Source: CALJFL01 sp047633055 (GTDB taxonomy: Bacteria > Pseudomonadota > Gammaproteobacteria > Pseudomonadales > Halieaceae). Taken from it: DNA of 64,000 nt. The stretch spans positions 1 to 64,000 of the forward strand of contig JBLIEI010000001.1 in the NCBI GenBank assembly GCA_047633055.1, given 5' to 3'. A program made the translations under genes and the position numbers. The notes below the pieces were generated by a model, which worked only from the letters and a program-made list of their open reading frames with translations, was not told where the DNA came from and did no database searches. Within the stretch, counting starts at the first letter, position 1. Every line of letters begins with the position of its first letter. Positions 44,012 to 53,002 of the stretch are shown piece after piece.

Positions 44012-44449
44012 CTATTCGGTACCCACTCTGACTGCGAGTACATCTCGGGTGGCGCCATGCAGAACACCGTTGGCGGTGGACCCCATGAGTAGTGCCAGAC
44101 CATAGCGGCCATGGCTGCCCACTACAATCAGATCGGCGCCCAGTTCTTCGGCCTTCGCGTGAATTTCAACTTCCGGCCGTCCCAACACGATATGCTGATG
44201 ATCCTCTGCCAGGTCTTGGCTGGCTCCGAAGCGCTTTAACTGGTTGGAGGCCTGCTGGTGGATCTCATCCTGGATTCCGGAAAAGTCCATGGGAATATCA
44301 CCACCGTAGGCGAAGCTCAGTGGCTCGATGACGTGAATCAGGTGCAGGTTAGCGGCCGTACCGGACGCGACAGAGCGCGCACGGCGGACAATCTGGTTAG
44401 ATTCTTCGCTCAGGTCAACAGCCACCAGGATTTTGTTGTAGTCTGACAT
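44012..44449 (-). CDS. Universal stress protein (UspA type)
   Basis: The 145-residue protein begins KILVAVDLSEES and ends with VVGSHGRYGLALLMGSTANG...VLAVRV, the Usp alpha/beta fold. The glycine motif has eight rather than nine residues between its second and third Gly, as in non-ATP-binding UspA-type proteins. The start at 44449 follows GGAG at six bases; GTG at 44461 is an alternative. Its function in stress survival is inferred from the family. Confidence 0.9.
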   Translation of the reverse strand: MSDYNKILVAVDLSEESNQIVRRARSVASGTAANLHLIHVIEPLSFAYGGDIPMDFSGIQDEIHQQASNQLKRFGASQDLAEDHQHIVLGRPEVEIHAKAEELGADLIVVGSHGRYGLALLMGSTANGVLHGATRDVLAVRVGTE

Positions 44450-44568
44450 GCTCGGCTCCACACTCGTTATCAGTATGGGGCTATTTATAGCACAAAATTA
44501 GCTCCAGTAAATGTCCTAGAGCACGCTAAGTCAGGCAGATAGTTGATGTGGATCAGTGAGAACATAAA

Positions 44569-45027
44569 GTGACGTACTTGATTATCGCCGCGATAATGTT
44601 GGCGGCGGTTGCGCCGTTGCTTCATTTTGCACCCAGTAAGCGGCAGCGCGCGCTGGCGGGGCTCCGTGAGCGCGCTGCGGTGGCTGGCTTGTTCGTCGAA
44701 TTTCGCGACCTGCCGGGAGCAGAACTGGATCACCGCGCGACATCGACTGCCACTCGCCAGGTGATCTATTATGGTCGGCGTCTGCCGCCTTCACGGGGCA
44801 AAAATGCGCGTTCAGGAAGCTGGCGGACTGTCGATGGAACATGGAGAGGCGTGGTAAGACGCAAGTCAGTACCCGCTGGGCTGCACGATTTGCCCCCACA
44901 AATACTGGCTGCCAGCATCGACGAGAGTAGCTGCGGCCTGTACTGGCGGGAGGAGGGTGAAGCCGAAATAGTCGATCAAATAATTGCCACTTTGAGCACA
45001 TGGTCCGTAGACATTGTTGAAGAATGA
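44569..45027 (+). CDS. Hypothetical membrane-anchored protein upstream of topA
   Basis: The protein has 152 residues with one N-terminal hydrophobic segment (residues about 2-20), then a soluble basic domain (RQRALAGLRERAAVAGLFVEF, here split after RQRALAGLRE) and an acidic C terminus ending TLSTWSVDIVEE. Start GTG at 44569. I do not recognise the family. The steady codon pattern and position between a stress protein and topA support a real gene. Confidence 0.7.
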   Translation: MTYLIIAAIMLAAVAPLLHFAPSKRQRALAGLRERAAVAGLFVEFRDLPGAELDHRATSTATRQVIYYGRRLPPSRGKNARSGSWRTVDGTWRGVVRRKSVPAGLHDLPPQILAASIDESSCGLYWREEGEAEIVDQIIATLSTWSVDIVEE

Positions 45028-45133
45028 TTTCTGTTTTTGCTTGACCCCAGCCTGTTAGCAACTTATATATGCCACTTTTTCGCGCAGAAGTTCGGCGTTA
45101 AACATAGAATGTTCAAGGATCGATTAAACCTTT

Positions 45134-47791
45134 ATGGGTAAATCACTCGTTATTGTGGAGTCGCCGGCGAAGGCTAAGACTATCAACAAATATTTGGGTC
45201 CTGGCTTTATCGTCAAGTCCAGTGTTGGTCATATCCGCGATCTGCCTACGGCCGGCAGCGCGGCTAAAACCGACCCCAAAGAACGCGCAGCGCAGGCCGC
45301 GAAGACGCGGAAAATGGCGCCTGGAAAAAAAGAGGCCTACAAGAAAAAGAAGGCCAGAGCTCAGCTTATCCGCCGCATGGGTATTGATCCGGAAAACGAC
45401 TGGAAAGCCGACTACGAAATTTTGCCGGGCAAGGAAAAAGTGGTTAGTGAGCTCCGCAAGATTGCGGAAAACAGCGATACCATCTATCTCGCAACCGACC
45501 TTGATCGCGAGGGAGAGGCGATAGCCTGGCATTTGCGTGAAGCTATTGGTGGCGACGATTCGCGATATCAGCGCGTGGTCTTTAACGAAATAACCAAGAA
45601 GGCGATTACTGCGGCCTTCGAAAAGCCGTCATATCTCGACTTGGATCGAGTCAACGCCCAGCAAGCCAGGCGCTTTTTGGACCGCGTAGTCGGCTACATG
45701 GTTTCGCCGCTATTGTGGTCAAAGGTGGCGCGCGGGTTGTCGGCAGGACGAGTCCAATCGGTCGCGGTGAAGCTCATTGTCGAGCGTGAGCGTGAGATTC
45801 GCGCTTTCGATCCCGAGGAATATTGGGAAATTCATGCTGAGCTGGCGGCGAAGGCAGGCGAGCAGATTCGCTTCCAGGTACGAAAGTACCAGGGTCAAAA
45901 ATTCCGTCCGGACAATGAAACCGATGCCATGCAGGCCAATTCTGTTCTAGAGCAGGCCGCTTATGTGGTCAGCCAGCGAGAGGATAAGCCCACTCGCTCC
46001 AAGCCGCCTGCACCTTTTATAACCTCTACACTGCAGCAGTCCGCCAGCACCCGGCTGGGTTTCTCTGTTAAGAAAACCATGATGATGGCCCAGCGTCTGT
46101 ACGAAGCGGGTTACATCACCTACATGCGTACTGATTCGACCAACCTTAGTGGCGAGGCGGTTGCCGCCTGTCGCGATTACATCGGAAACAATTTTCCGCC
46201 GCGCTATCTGCCCGAAAATCCGCAATCCTACTCCGCTAAAGAAGGGGCTCAAGAGGCGCACGAGGCAATCAGGCCCTCCGACGTCAACATACAGCAGGCT
46301 ATGCTAAAAGGTATGGAACGCGATGCAGAGCGGCTCTACGAGATGATCTGGCGACAGTTTGTCGCAGGGCAAATGCCGGCAGCAGAATACACAGCAACAG
46401 TGATAACCGTTAGCGCGGGAGAGTACAGCCTGAATGCCAAGGGGCGCATTGTGCGCTTCGACGGTTTTACCCGTGTACAGGTGCCAGCAAGCCGCAAGGG
46501 CGACGATGCGGTATTGCCGGATGTGAAGGAGGGCGACGGCCTTGAACTGAAGGCGCTTGAGCCAGCACAGCATTTCACTAAGCCGACACCGAGATTCGGC
46601 GAGGCCAGCCTGGTGCGTGAACTCGAAAAACGCGGTATTGGGCGACCGTCAACCTACGCATCGATCATCTCCACGATTCAGGATCGGGGCTATGCGCGCC
46701 TTGAAAACAAGCGCTTTTATGCCGAGAAAATGGGCGACATCGTCACCGAGCGGCTAGACAAGAACTTTTCGGAGCTGCTGGATTACGGCTTTACTGCCTC
46801 TATGGAAGAGCGCCTGGATGAGGTGGCCGACGGTAAGCTGAAATGGCGTACGCTACTGGACAATTTCTACAGTGATTTTAGTGGACTGTTGGCCAAGGCT
46901 GAGGAGCCAGAGCCCGACGGTATGCAGCGCAATGAGCCCACTATGACCGACATCGAGTGCGGGAACTGTGGCCGTGAGATGCAGGTGCGAACCGCTAGCA
47001 CGGGCGTGTTCCTGGGCTGCTCTGGATATGCTCTTCCGCCCAAAGAGCGCTGTAAGCAGACCATAAACCTGACTCCCGGTGACGAAGCTATTGATGCCGA
47101 TGCGGATGATGAGGCCGAGTCTCGGCTGCTGCGCACCAAGCACCGTTGCAAAATTTGCAACACCGCGATGGACAGTTATCTGATTGACGAGCAGCGCAAG
47201 CTGTACGTCTGCGGTAACAATCCCGATTGTGCGGGATTTGAAGTAGAGCAGGGCAAGTTCAAGATCAAGGGATATGACGGCCCAGTGCTTGATTGCGATA
47301 AATGCAGTGCAGAAATGCAGCTTAAAACGGGGCGTTTTGGCAAGTACTTCGGCTGTACCTCTGAGACGTGTAAAAACACCCGTAAGCTATTGCGTAGTGG
47401 TGAAGCAGCGCCGCCGAAGATGGACCCTGTACCCATGCCAGAGTTGATTTGCCAGAAGGTTGAGGATACCTATATTTTGCGGGACGGTGCCGCAGGCCTG
47501 TTTTTAGCCGCTAGTCAGTTTCCTCGCAATCGTGAAACCCGTGCACCTTTCATGGATGAGTTACTGCCACATCAGGACGAGATCGATCCCAAGTACAAAT
47601 TCCTTTTTTCCGCCCCGGTAGCAGATCCGGACAAAAATCGCAGCCAAGTTCGCTACAGCCGAAAAACCAAAGAGCAGTATGTAATGACAGAAAAAGAGGG
47701 CAAGGCGACTGGCTGGAAAGCCTGGTATCGCAGCGGCAAGTGGGAAGTTGAGCAGTCTGCTTCCGGCGGACGTCGCAGCAAGAAAAAGTGA
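45134..47791 (+). CDS. topA: DNA topoisomerase I
   Basis: This type IA topoisomerase relaxes negative supercoils behind RNA polymerase. The Toprim domain opens the protein (LVIVESPAKAKTINKYLG), with DLDREGEAIAWHL as its acidic site. The catalytic Tyr is near residue 330 in YITYMRTDSTNLS. Three zinc-ribbon-like cysteine sets follow in the C terminus (ECGNCGREM, HRCKICNTAM, LDCDKCSAEM), then a basic tail (GGRRSKKK). The length of 885 residues matches the Pseudomonas-type enzyme. The next gene starts inside its stop (GTGA). Confidence 0.97.
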   Translation: MGKSLVIVESPAKAKTINKYLGPGFIVKSSVGHIRDLPTAGSAAKTDPKERAAQAAKTRKMAPGKKEAYKKKKARAQLIRRMGIDPENDWKADYEILPGKEKVVSELRKIAENSDTIYLATDLDREGEAIAWHLREAIGGDDSRYQRVVFNEITKKAITAAFEKPSYLDLDRVNAQQARRFLDRVVGYMVSPLLWSKVARGLSAGRVQSVAVKLIVEREREIRAFDPEEYWEIHAELAAKAGEQIRFQVRKYQGQKFRPDNETDAMQANSVLEQAAYVVSQREDKPTRSKPPAPFITSTLQQSASTRLGFSVKKTMMMAQRLYEAGYITYMRTDSTNLSGEAVAACRDYIGNNFPPRYLPENPQSYSAKEGAQEAHEAIRPSDVNIQQAMLKGMERDAERLYEMIWRQFVAGQMPAAEYTATVITVSAGEYSLNAKGRIVRFDGFTRVQVPASRKGDDAVLPDVKEGDGLELKALEPAQHFTKPTPRFGEASLVRELEKRGIGRPSTYASIISTIQDRGYARLENKRFYAEKMGDIVTERLDKNFSELLDYGFTASMEERLDEVADGKLKWRTLLDNFYSDFSGLLAKAEEPEPDGMQRNEPTMTDIECGNCGREMQVRTASTGVFLGCSGYALPPKERCKQTINLTPGDEAIDADADDEAESRLLRTKHRCKICNTAMDSYLIDEQRKLYVCGNNPDCAGFEVEQGKFKIKGYDGPVLDCDKCSAEMQLKTGRFGKYFGCTSETCKNTRKLLRSGEAAPPKMDPVPMPELICQKVEDTYILRDGAAGLFLAASQFPRNRETRAPFMDELLPHQDEIDPKYKFLFSAPVADPDKNRSQVRYSRKTKEQYVMTEKEGKATGWKAWYRSGKWEVEQSASGGRRSKKK

Positions 47792-48267
47792 GTTCACTGC
47801 GAGCCAGGGCAAACCACGCATTATACCTGGCGCGGATTCAAATCTCCGCCTGGCAGGATCAGTGCGGGCACGAGCAAGTGCCCGTCACTACGCTAGCCCA
47901 AGCTTTTCTGCCCGCAGCGGGTAGTCACCTGCGTACAGCGTACGGCTATTTTCTGTTGACCCTGGTGGGCGCGACACAGATAGAGAGTTCCCTACCGAGC
48001 ACCGTTGCAGACCTGCCCGAAATCCCTCATGGCATAATGCGACCTCCTGAAGTCGCCGAGTTTCAGATATTGGAGCGCGAAGGTTGGTTGGCTGACATGC
48101 TGGCAGCCGTCGATCTGGACATCAAGATCCGCTCTCCAGGCATAGCAGCTGCCCAGACGCTCTCCCTGATGCCTGCGGCCTCCGCCAGTCCGGCACAGGC
48201 ATTGGCCTGGTGTGACGCAATGCAAAATCTGTTCGACCGTATGAGCGATTCTTTAGACGAGTATTAG
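47788..48267 (+). CDS. DUF6586-like hypothetical protein (PA3010 position)
   Basis: The 159-residue, mainly helical protein is encoded directly after topA and overlaps it by GTGA, so it should be translationally coupled. Composition and position match the P. aeruginosa gene that follows topA (PA3010); the DUF6586 assignment is from memory and unverified. No signal peptide, membrane segment or catalytic motif is visible. Confidence 0.75.
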   Translation: MSSLRARANHALYLARIQISAWQDQCGHEQVPVTTLAQAFLPAAGSHLRTAYGYFLLTLVGATQIESSLPSTVADLPEIPHGIMRPPEVAEFQILEREGWLADMLAAVDLDIKIRSPGIAAAQTLSLMPAASASPAQALAWCDAMQNLFDRMSDSLDEY

Positions 48268-48336
48268 TCTCTGGTGGTGGGCCTTCGCAGCTACTGTTAT
48301 AATGGGGCAGAAGCAATCGTAGAGAGGTTAAATTTA

Positions 48337-48588
48337 GTGGCCACTTCCTTATTGGAAATCGTAGACTTGGGTTATGGTGAGTTTGTGTTGCAGCGGGCGG
48401 AAGATGACTCCGAGCCGTTGGTACGGATCAGTTTTTCTGAAGAGTCTCAAATATATCTTATGGACAACAGTCTGGAGGTCGCTAAGGCCATGATTCAGGC
48501 TGGCATTCAGGCAGCTGCCACACTGGCAGAGCAGAACGAGGTGGAGATCCAGGCAACAGAGGGTACTCGCTCACGCATTATCCATTGA
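48337..48588 (+). CDS. Small conserved hypothetical protein
   Basis: The protein has 83 residues, mainly beta at the N terminus (LLEIVDLGYGEFVLQRAED) followed by a helix (EVAKAMIQAGIQAAATLAEQ). Start GTG at 48337 follows AGAGAGG at workable spacing; a longer frame from 48274 is less likely because an extended -10 promoter (TGT-TATAAT, 48298-48303) lies inside it. The position matches a small conserved gene between topA and lexA in Pseudomonas. Function unknown. Confidence 0.72.
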   Translation: MATSLLEIVDLGYGEFVLQRAEDDSEPLVRISFSEESQIYLMDNSLEVAKAMIQAGIQAAATLAEQNEVEIQATEGTRSRIIH

Positions 48589-48625
48589 TTAACGTGGTGA
48601 TCTCTTGCCCAGCATCGCCGCCGGT

Positions 48626-49228
48626 TTAATTGCTGCGTCTGAGGACCCCGACGCTAAGCCCCTCGATTTCAAATTCGCTCTCGCGCAAATCTACCTTTAT
48701 CGGTTTGTATGCGGCATTCTCTGGCAGTAATTCCAGCAAATGCTCTTGAGACGTTTTGCGCAGTCTTTTAACAGTAACCTCATTGTCAATTCGCGCCACC
48801 ACAATATCGCCGTTATTGGCGAGATTGGTGCTGTGCACCGCCAGCAGATCGCCGTCAAAAATGCCGACATCGATCATACTGTCACCGCTGACCTTGAGGA
48901 AATAGTCTGCTGCCGGTTTGAAAAAAGTGGGAGGGAGGTCGCAATAGTCCTCAACATGTTCCTCGGCCAGCACTGGATTACCAGCGGCAACCCGGCCAAT
49001 AATCGGAATGCCCATGGTCTGCGGTAAACGAATGCCTCGGGAAGCGCCGGGTATCATCTCAATAGCGCCTTTACGAGCGAGGGCTTTCAGATGTTCTTCC
49101 GCAGCATTGGCTGACTTGAAGCCCAATTCTTTGGCGATATCGGCGCGAGTGGGTGGGTAGCCGGTCTGATCAATATGCTGGCGGACAATGTCCAGCACCT
49201 GTTGTTGGCGATTAGTGAGCTTTTCCAT
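48626..49228 (-). CDS. lexA: SOS repressor LexA
   Basis: LexA represses DNA-damage genes and cleaves itself when RecA is activated. The 200-residue protein has the winged helix (TRADIAKELGFKSANAAEEH), the Ala-Gly cleavage site in AAGNPVLAEE, the catalytic Ser in SGDSMIDVGI and the Lys in EVTVKRL. Two SOS boxes just upstream indicate autoregulation. In Pseudomonas a sulA gene sits between lexA and the topA side; none is visible here. Confidence 0.97.
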   Translation of the reverse strand: MEKLTNRQQQVLDIVRQHIDQTGYPPTRADIAKELGFKSANAAEEHLKALARKGAIEMIPGASRGIRLPQTMGIPIIGRVAAGNPVLAEEHVEDYCDLPPTFFKPAADYFLKVSGDSMIDVGIFDGDLLAVHSTNLANNGDIVVARIDNEVTVKRLRKTSQEHLLELLPENAAYKPIKVDLRESEFEIEGLSVGVLRRSN

Positions 49229-49238
49229 CTCAGCAGTA

Positions 49239-49273
49239 CCTGATGTATATACAGTAGCTGTGATTATATACAG
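49239..49273 (-). promoter_or_regulatory. Two LexA (SOS) boxes in front of lexA
   Basis: CTGTGATTATATACAG (49258-49273) is a full CTGT-N8-ACAG match. CCTGATGTATATACAG (49239-49254) matches one half exactly and the other imperfectly. They are three bases apart and 11-45 bases before the lexA start codon. The strong box covers a TATAAT (minus strand, 49263-49268) that may be the -10 element, so LexA binding would block its own promoter. The doublet resembles E. coli lexA. Confidence 0.88.
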
Positions 49274-49349
49274 TATTGCTTGGCGCTTACAATGCCCTTG
49301 GGGAAGTTAATTTAGGCCGGAATGTATTCCACGGGGCCCGCTCTCGGGC

Positions 49350-49667
49350 TTACAGGTCCTCGACGCCGTACATTGCGTCTGGCTCAATCATGTTCAGCGG
49401 ATTGTTCCAGTCCTCGGGGTGAAAAGGTAGATCAGGGTCCAGCCCGTCTTCATCGACCAACTCATAGGGGGCTCGCCAATCTTCAGGTGCTTCTGCTTTT
49501 TGCAACAGTAGTTCACGCCAGGCGTCGAGATCGTACTCAGTGATTTCGCCGTCCAGGTACTGGGCGTCAATTGAGAGGGTGGTAGGCTCCCAGGCAACGA
49601 CTTCAAACAACATATTGGTTTGCAGATCCTTGTACCATCCGCCAACCACCGGGTGTAGCATTTTCAT
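49350..49667 (-). CDS. Small acidic conserved hypothetical protein
   Basis: The 105-residue, strongly acidic protein begins MKMLHPVVGGWYKDLQTN and contains FEVVAWEPTTLSIDAQYLDGE split over two strands, then an acidic C terminus (PFHPEDWNNPLN). The pattern may correspond to DUF6763, but I am not sure. No membrane segment or catalytic motif is evident. It lies alone between lexA and the MscS gene. Confidence 0.7.
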   Translation of the reverse strand: MKMLHPVVGGWYKDLQTNMLFEVVAWEPTTLSIDAQYLDGEITEYDLDAWRELLLQKAEAPEDWRAPYELVDEDGLDPDLPFHPEDWNNPLNMIEPDAMYGVEDL

Positions 49668-49824
49668 TACAGATTACTCTACTTGCCGTTGGTGAACCAA
49701 AATATCATGCTGAGAGGCCCTGTCCATTATGTGAAATTGTTCTAAAAACGTTGATTAACATGCCATGATTCTTGGATGTAAAACTTCTTGAGAGGGATCA
49801 ATCGCTTGCGGAGATTATCAAGAG

Positions 49825-49854
49825 TTGACTTGATGGCGGGGAGGGCTTTATATA
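49825..49854 (+). promoter_or_regulatory. Probable promoter of the MscS gene
   Basis: TTGACT (49825-49830) and TATATA (49849-49854) are 18 bases apart, about 94 bases before the ATG at 49948; shifting the -10 by one base gives a 17-base spacer. A second -10-like TATACT lies at 49868. GGAG eleven bases before the ATG is the ribosome-binding site. Confidence 0.5.
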
Positions 49855-49947
49855 CCCGAATTATGTATATACTCATCTCTTTACAGAATAAAATTGTCTA
49901 AAAAATTTTGCGTCTAAGCGCATCTACTTGTTGGAGTTTCTAATTTT

Positions 49948-51042
49948 ATGGAAAGTATTCGTCAGGCATTGTTGAGCATGGGGGAAGCCTTGGGAATACC
50001 GTCGGCCATTTTTGCTCTGGCATTGCTACTTTTACTGGGCGTCTGTGCTCACTTTCTAATTGCGATGTTAGTCCGTCGACTCCATGATCTGGCTGCCGGT
50101 AGCGTGATGCGCTGGGACGACGTGCTGATGACAGCTCTGGAGGCCCCGCTGCGCGTGATCGTATGGGTGTTTGTTGTGTATCTCGCCCTGGATGTGTTTC
50201 CAGCCACACACGATTTACAGGTGTTTTTGTCGCAGGCTGTGGGGACAGCGGTAGTGCTGATACTGGCTTGGTTTGTGCACCGGCTTATTCGTGGGGTTGA
50301 GGCCGAGATGCTGGTGGCCGACCGCGGTCGTACTGGCTCAAACGATAGAGCCACAATTACTGCCACGGCGAAATTGCTACGGGTTAGCCTATGGATCGTG
50401 GCCGGGCTGATGCTGCTGCAATCAATGGGTTTGTCGATTTCGGGCCTCCTTGCCTTCGGTGGTATCGGCGGTATTGCCGTGGGCTTTGCCGCGAAAGACC
50501 TGCTGGCCAACTTTTTTGGTGGCATGGGAATTTACCTGGATAGGCCGTTTACTATTGGCGATTGGATCAGGTCGCCAGATCAGGAAATAGAGGGCACGGT
50601 CGAAGATATTGGCTGGCGGGTGACCCGCATTCGCACCTTTGATCAGCGCCCACTGTACGTGCCGAATTCGGTGTTCAGTCAGATCTCCATTCAGAACCCT
50701 TCACGTATGTTCAACCGGCGCATCTACGAGACTATCGGTTTGCGCTATCAAGATGCGAATAAAATGGACAAGGTGGTTACCGAGGTGCGCGCTATGTTGG
50801 AGCAACATGAAGCGATTGATCTGCAGCGCACTCTCATCGTCAATTTTGTATCGTTTGGCGCTTCGTCGCTGGATTTTTTCGTCTACACTTTTACTCGGAC
50901 CACGAACTGGGTCGAATTTCACGCTATTAAGCAGGATGTCATGTTGAAAATCTTGGAGATTATTTACGCCAACGGTGCCGACGTGGCATTTCCTACCCGA
51001 ACCCTGCACCTTGAGTCGCCGTCGGCGGAGCCAACGCCATGA
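49948..51042 (+). CDS. MscS-family mechanosensitive channel
   Basis: The 364-residue protein has four hydrophobic segments, the last being the Gly/Ala-rich pore helix (LLAFGGIGGIAVGFAAKDLL), followed by the beta domain (GMGIYLDRPFTIGDWIR) and an alpha/beta C-terminal vestibule. It should open under membrane tension and release solutes on osmotic downshock. The N-terminal extra helices make it slightly longer than E. coli MscS (286). Its stop overlaps the mtiP start (ATGA). Confidence 0.93.
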   Translation: MESIRQALLSMGEALGIPSAIFALALLLLLGVCAHFLIAMLVRRLHDLAAGSVMRWDDVLMTALEAPLRVIVWVFVVYLALDVFPATHDLQVFLSQAVGTAVVLILAWFVHRLIRGVEAEMLVADRGRTGSNDRATITATAKLLRVSLWIVAGLMLLQSMGLSISGLLAFGGIGGIAVGFAAKDLLANFFGGMGIYLDRPFTIGDWIRSPDQEIEGTVEDIGWRVTRIRTFDQRPLYVPNSVFSQISIQNPSRMFNRRIYETIGLRYQDANKMDKVVTEVRAMLEQHEAIDLQRTLIVNFVSFGASSLDFFVYTFTRTTNWVEFHAIKQDVMLKILEIIYANGADVAFPTRTLHLESPSAEPTP

Positions 51043-51788
51043 GTTGTGTGGCAGTCATCGGCGGTACCGGGCTAGACCACTTAGAGGGTCTGGAAATAGT
51101 CGCAAGCCATCCCATAGACACCGCCTTCGGCAGACCCTCAAGGCCGGTAGAGGAAGGCAAGCTGGATGGTCAGCGCGTGTTTTTTCTGCAGCGCCATGGC
51201 AGCCCAGAGGCAATTCCTCCGCACAAAATTAACTATCGTGCCAATATATGGAGCTTGAAGTCACTGGGAGTGACTGACATTATATCGATTAATGCGGTCG
51301 GTGGAATCAGTCCGGAGATGCAACCCGGCCGCCTGATTATTCCGGATCAGCTGATCGATTATACCTGGGGCCGAGAACATACCTTCGATGATGGTGCCAC
51401 CGGTGAGATGATGCACATAGACTTCACCGAGCCTTATGATCGGAAGCTAAGGCTGGCCCTTCTTGCTGCAGCTGAGCGTGGGAAAATCAAACATCTGGAG
51501 AGTGGTACTCACGGGGTCACCCAGGGTCCCCGATTGGAAACAGCGGCGGAAGTGCGGCGTATGGCACAGGACGGTTGTGACATCGTGGGTATGACCTGCA
51601 TGCCGGAGGCTGCGCTGGCCAAAGAGGCGGGTCTGGCCTACGCCAATGTGTGCATGGTGGTCAATGCGGCGGCTGGTCTGGATGATCAGCCGCTGACTTT
51701 AGAGTTCATGCGTGCCATCCTGCAGCGCGAGGCTCAGGTGGTGGGCGAACTGTTGCGGGAGTTTCTTGCAAGCTACTCCGTAGGCTAA
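51039..51788 (+). CDS. mtiP: S-methyl-5'-thioinosine phosphorylase
   Basis: This purine-nucleoside phosphorylase of the MTAP family has 249 residues. Seen are the N-terminal GGTGLDHLE, the phosphate-binding QRHGSPEAIPPHKINYRAN (P. aeruginosa type) and INAVGGISP, where MTAP proper has an NAAG-type motif. These features and the position next to csiV and mfd match P. aeruginosa PA3004, which splits 5'-methylthioinosine rather than methylthioadenosine. Function is methylthio-nucleoside and methionine salvage. The gene is translationally coupled to the channel gene and overlaps csiV tail to tail by four bases. Confidence 0.87.
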   Translation: MSCVAVIGGTGLDHLEGLEIVASHPIDTAFGRPSRPVEEGKLDGQRVFFLQRHGSPEAIPPHKINYRANIWSLKSLGVTDIISINAVGGISPEMQPGRLIIPDQLIDYTWGREHTFDDGATGEMMHIDFTEPYDRKLRLALLAAAERGKIKHLESGTHGVTQGPRLETAAEVRRMAQDGCDIVGMTCMPEAALAKEAGLAYANVCMVVNAAAGLDDQPLTLEFMRAILQREAQVVGELLREFLASYSVG

Positions 51789-53002
51789 GCAGCATCTTCC
51801 TCGGCTGCGGCCTTGATTTCGGCAGCGGCCTGCTCGATCAACACCATCTCCTCGAGTTCTTCCGCAGACAAGGGGGTAATTTTGATCACCACGCCCATCA
51901 TCGGGTGGTCGATGTAATGCACTTCGTTGCTGCGCATCCGTCGTTTTTGCTGCATTAGCAGCGCATGACGCCAGGAATATTCGGGCTCCAGTTTCTTCGG
52001 CTCAAGGGACTCCAACTCGGGCGTACCCGCGCGGGGAATATCCACCTCGACCCCGTTGAAATTATCAGCACCAGGTCTTATTCCGTTGCCAGATTGATCT
52101 ACCGGCATTGCAGCGATCGGTAGGGCAGGTTCCGTTTCCATGGCGAGATCCAAGCCGAGTTCAAGGACGGGCGGCGGCGTTACCAAGATCAACGAGGCTG
52201 GGCTTAGTGGTGGCGCCGGGATCCTCCAGTTTTCGGTATAGTACTGCCCTTGAGTATTCAGCCAGAGGTTGGTTTCGAGGTGGAGAAAGCGTGATACATA
52301 CAGCTTCACACTGCCTTGCAGTAGTGGCCAATCCTGAATATCACCTGAGCGGTCTATGATGATAGGTAGGGTCTCATCGGCGCTGGCTATCGGCTGTAAC
52401 CAGGTTTGGTGAAACAGGGTGCGGAAGCGCCCCGTTCTTTGCATATAGGCGGCTTTGCCGCGAAATTCTAATTCAGCCAACGGGCGAATAGTAAAGGGCG
52501 CGGGAGTGAGGGGCTCCAGCTCTTCATCTTCCAGAGGAGCCAGATCTAGCTCCACTGCCGGAGAATTTGGGTCCGGCGTGTTGGGGTCTTGCGTCAGTTC
52601 GTTGAGAGCCTCAGCGGGCAGGGCCTCCTGTTCTGAAGTGCTCAGGTCTTCCAGTGCTGGAATATCGGGGGTTTGTTCTTCAGGAGGAATCTCTGCCGCT
52701 AATAAAATAGTTTGCACTCCCAGCGTATCAACCGTGCTTTCTCCGGGGTTTGTTTCAAGGTTTGCCGTCACCGTTGCGGGATTAATCAAATACCGAAAAC
52801 TGCCTGGATACGCCAAGTTTGGCTCCGGCTCCCAGATCTCCGCCCGGCTGGTGGCTTCATCCGGGCGGCTGAATATCATCAGCTCAACGCGATACCAGCG
52901 CGCCGCATCGACATCCTCAGGCTGCGCATAGGCAATGGGGGCTGCACTGAGGATCATAAATAGCAGTGCGCCCAGCGCAGTAGGGCGAAGAATCAATTTC
53001 AT
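51785..53002 (-). CDS. csiV: CsiV-family periplasmic protein
   Basis: The protein has 405 residues with a signal peptide (about 1-26, ending AYAQP). The N-terminal domain begins RWYRVELMIFSR, then come a Pro/Glu-rich linker (residues 115-175) and a C-terminal domain ending with HPMMGVVIKITP and an acidic helix. In Vibrio, CsiV supports the peptidoglycan synthase system (cell shape integrity). Its start overlaps the mfd stop by one base (TGATG), so it is coupled to mfd, as in Pseudomonas (PA3003-PA3002). Confidence 0.83.
   Translation of the reverse strand: MKLILRPTALGALLFMILSAAPIAYAQPEDVDAARWYRVELMIFSRPDEATSRAEIWEPEPNLAYPGSFRYLINPATVTANLETNPGESTVDTLGVQTILLAAEIPPEEQTPDIPALEDLSTSEQEALPAEALNELTQDPNTPDPNSPAVELDLAPLEDEELEPLTPAPFTIRPLAELEFRGKAAYMQRTGRFRTLFHQTWLQPIASADETLPIIIDRSGDIQDWPLLQGSVKLYVSRFLHLETNLWLNTQGQYYTENWRIPAPPLSPASLILVTPPPVLELGLDLAMETEPALPIAAMPVDQSGNGIRPGADNFNGVEVDIPRAGTPELESLEPKKLEPEYSWRHALLMQQKRRMRSNEVHYIDHPMMGVVIKITPLSAEELEEMVLIEQAAAEIKAAAEEDAA

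Noticed and set aside
43740..45134. Shared 14-mer CGATTAAACCTTTA before the glutaredoxin-like gene (43740) and before topA (45121)
   Set aside because: Several exact 14-mers are expected by chance in 64 kb, and the two copies lie at different places relative to the start codons.
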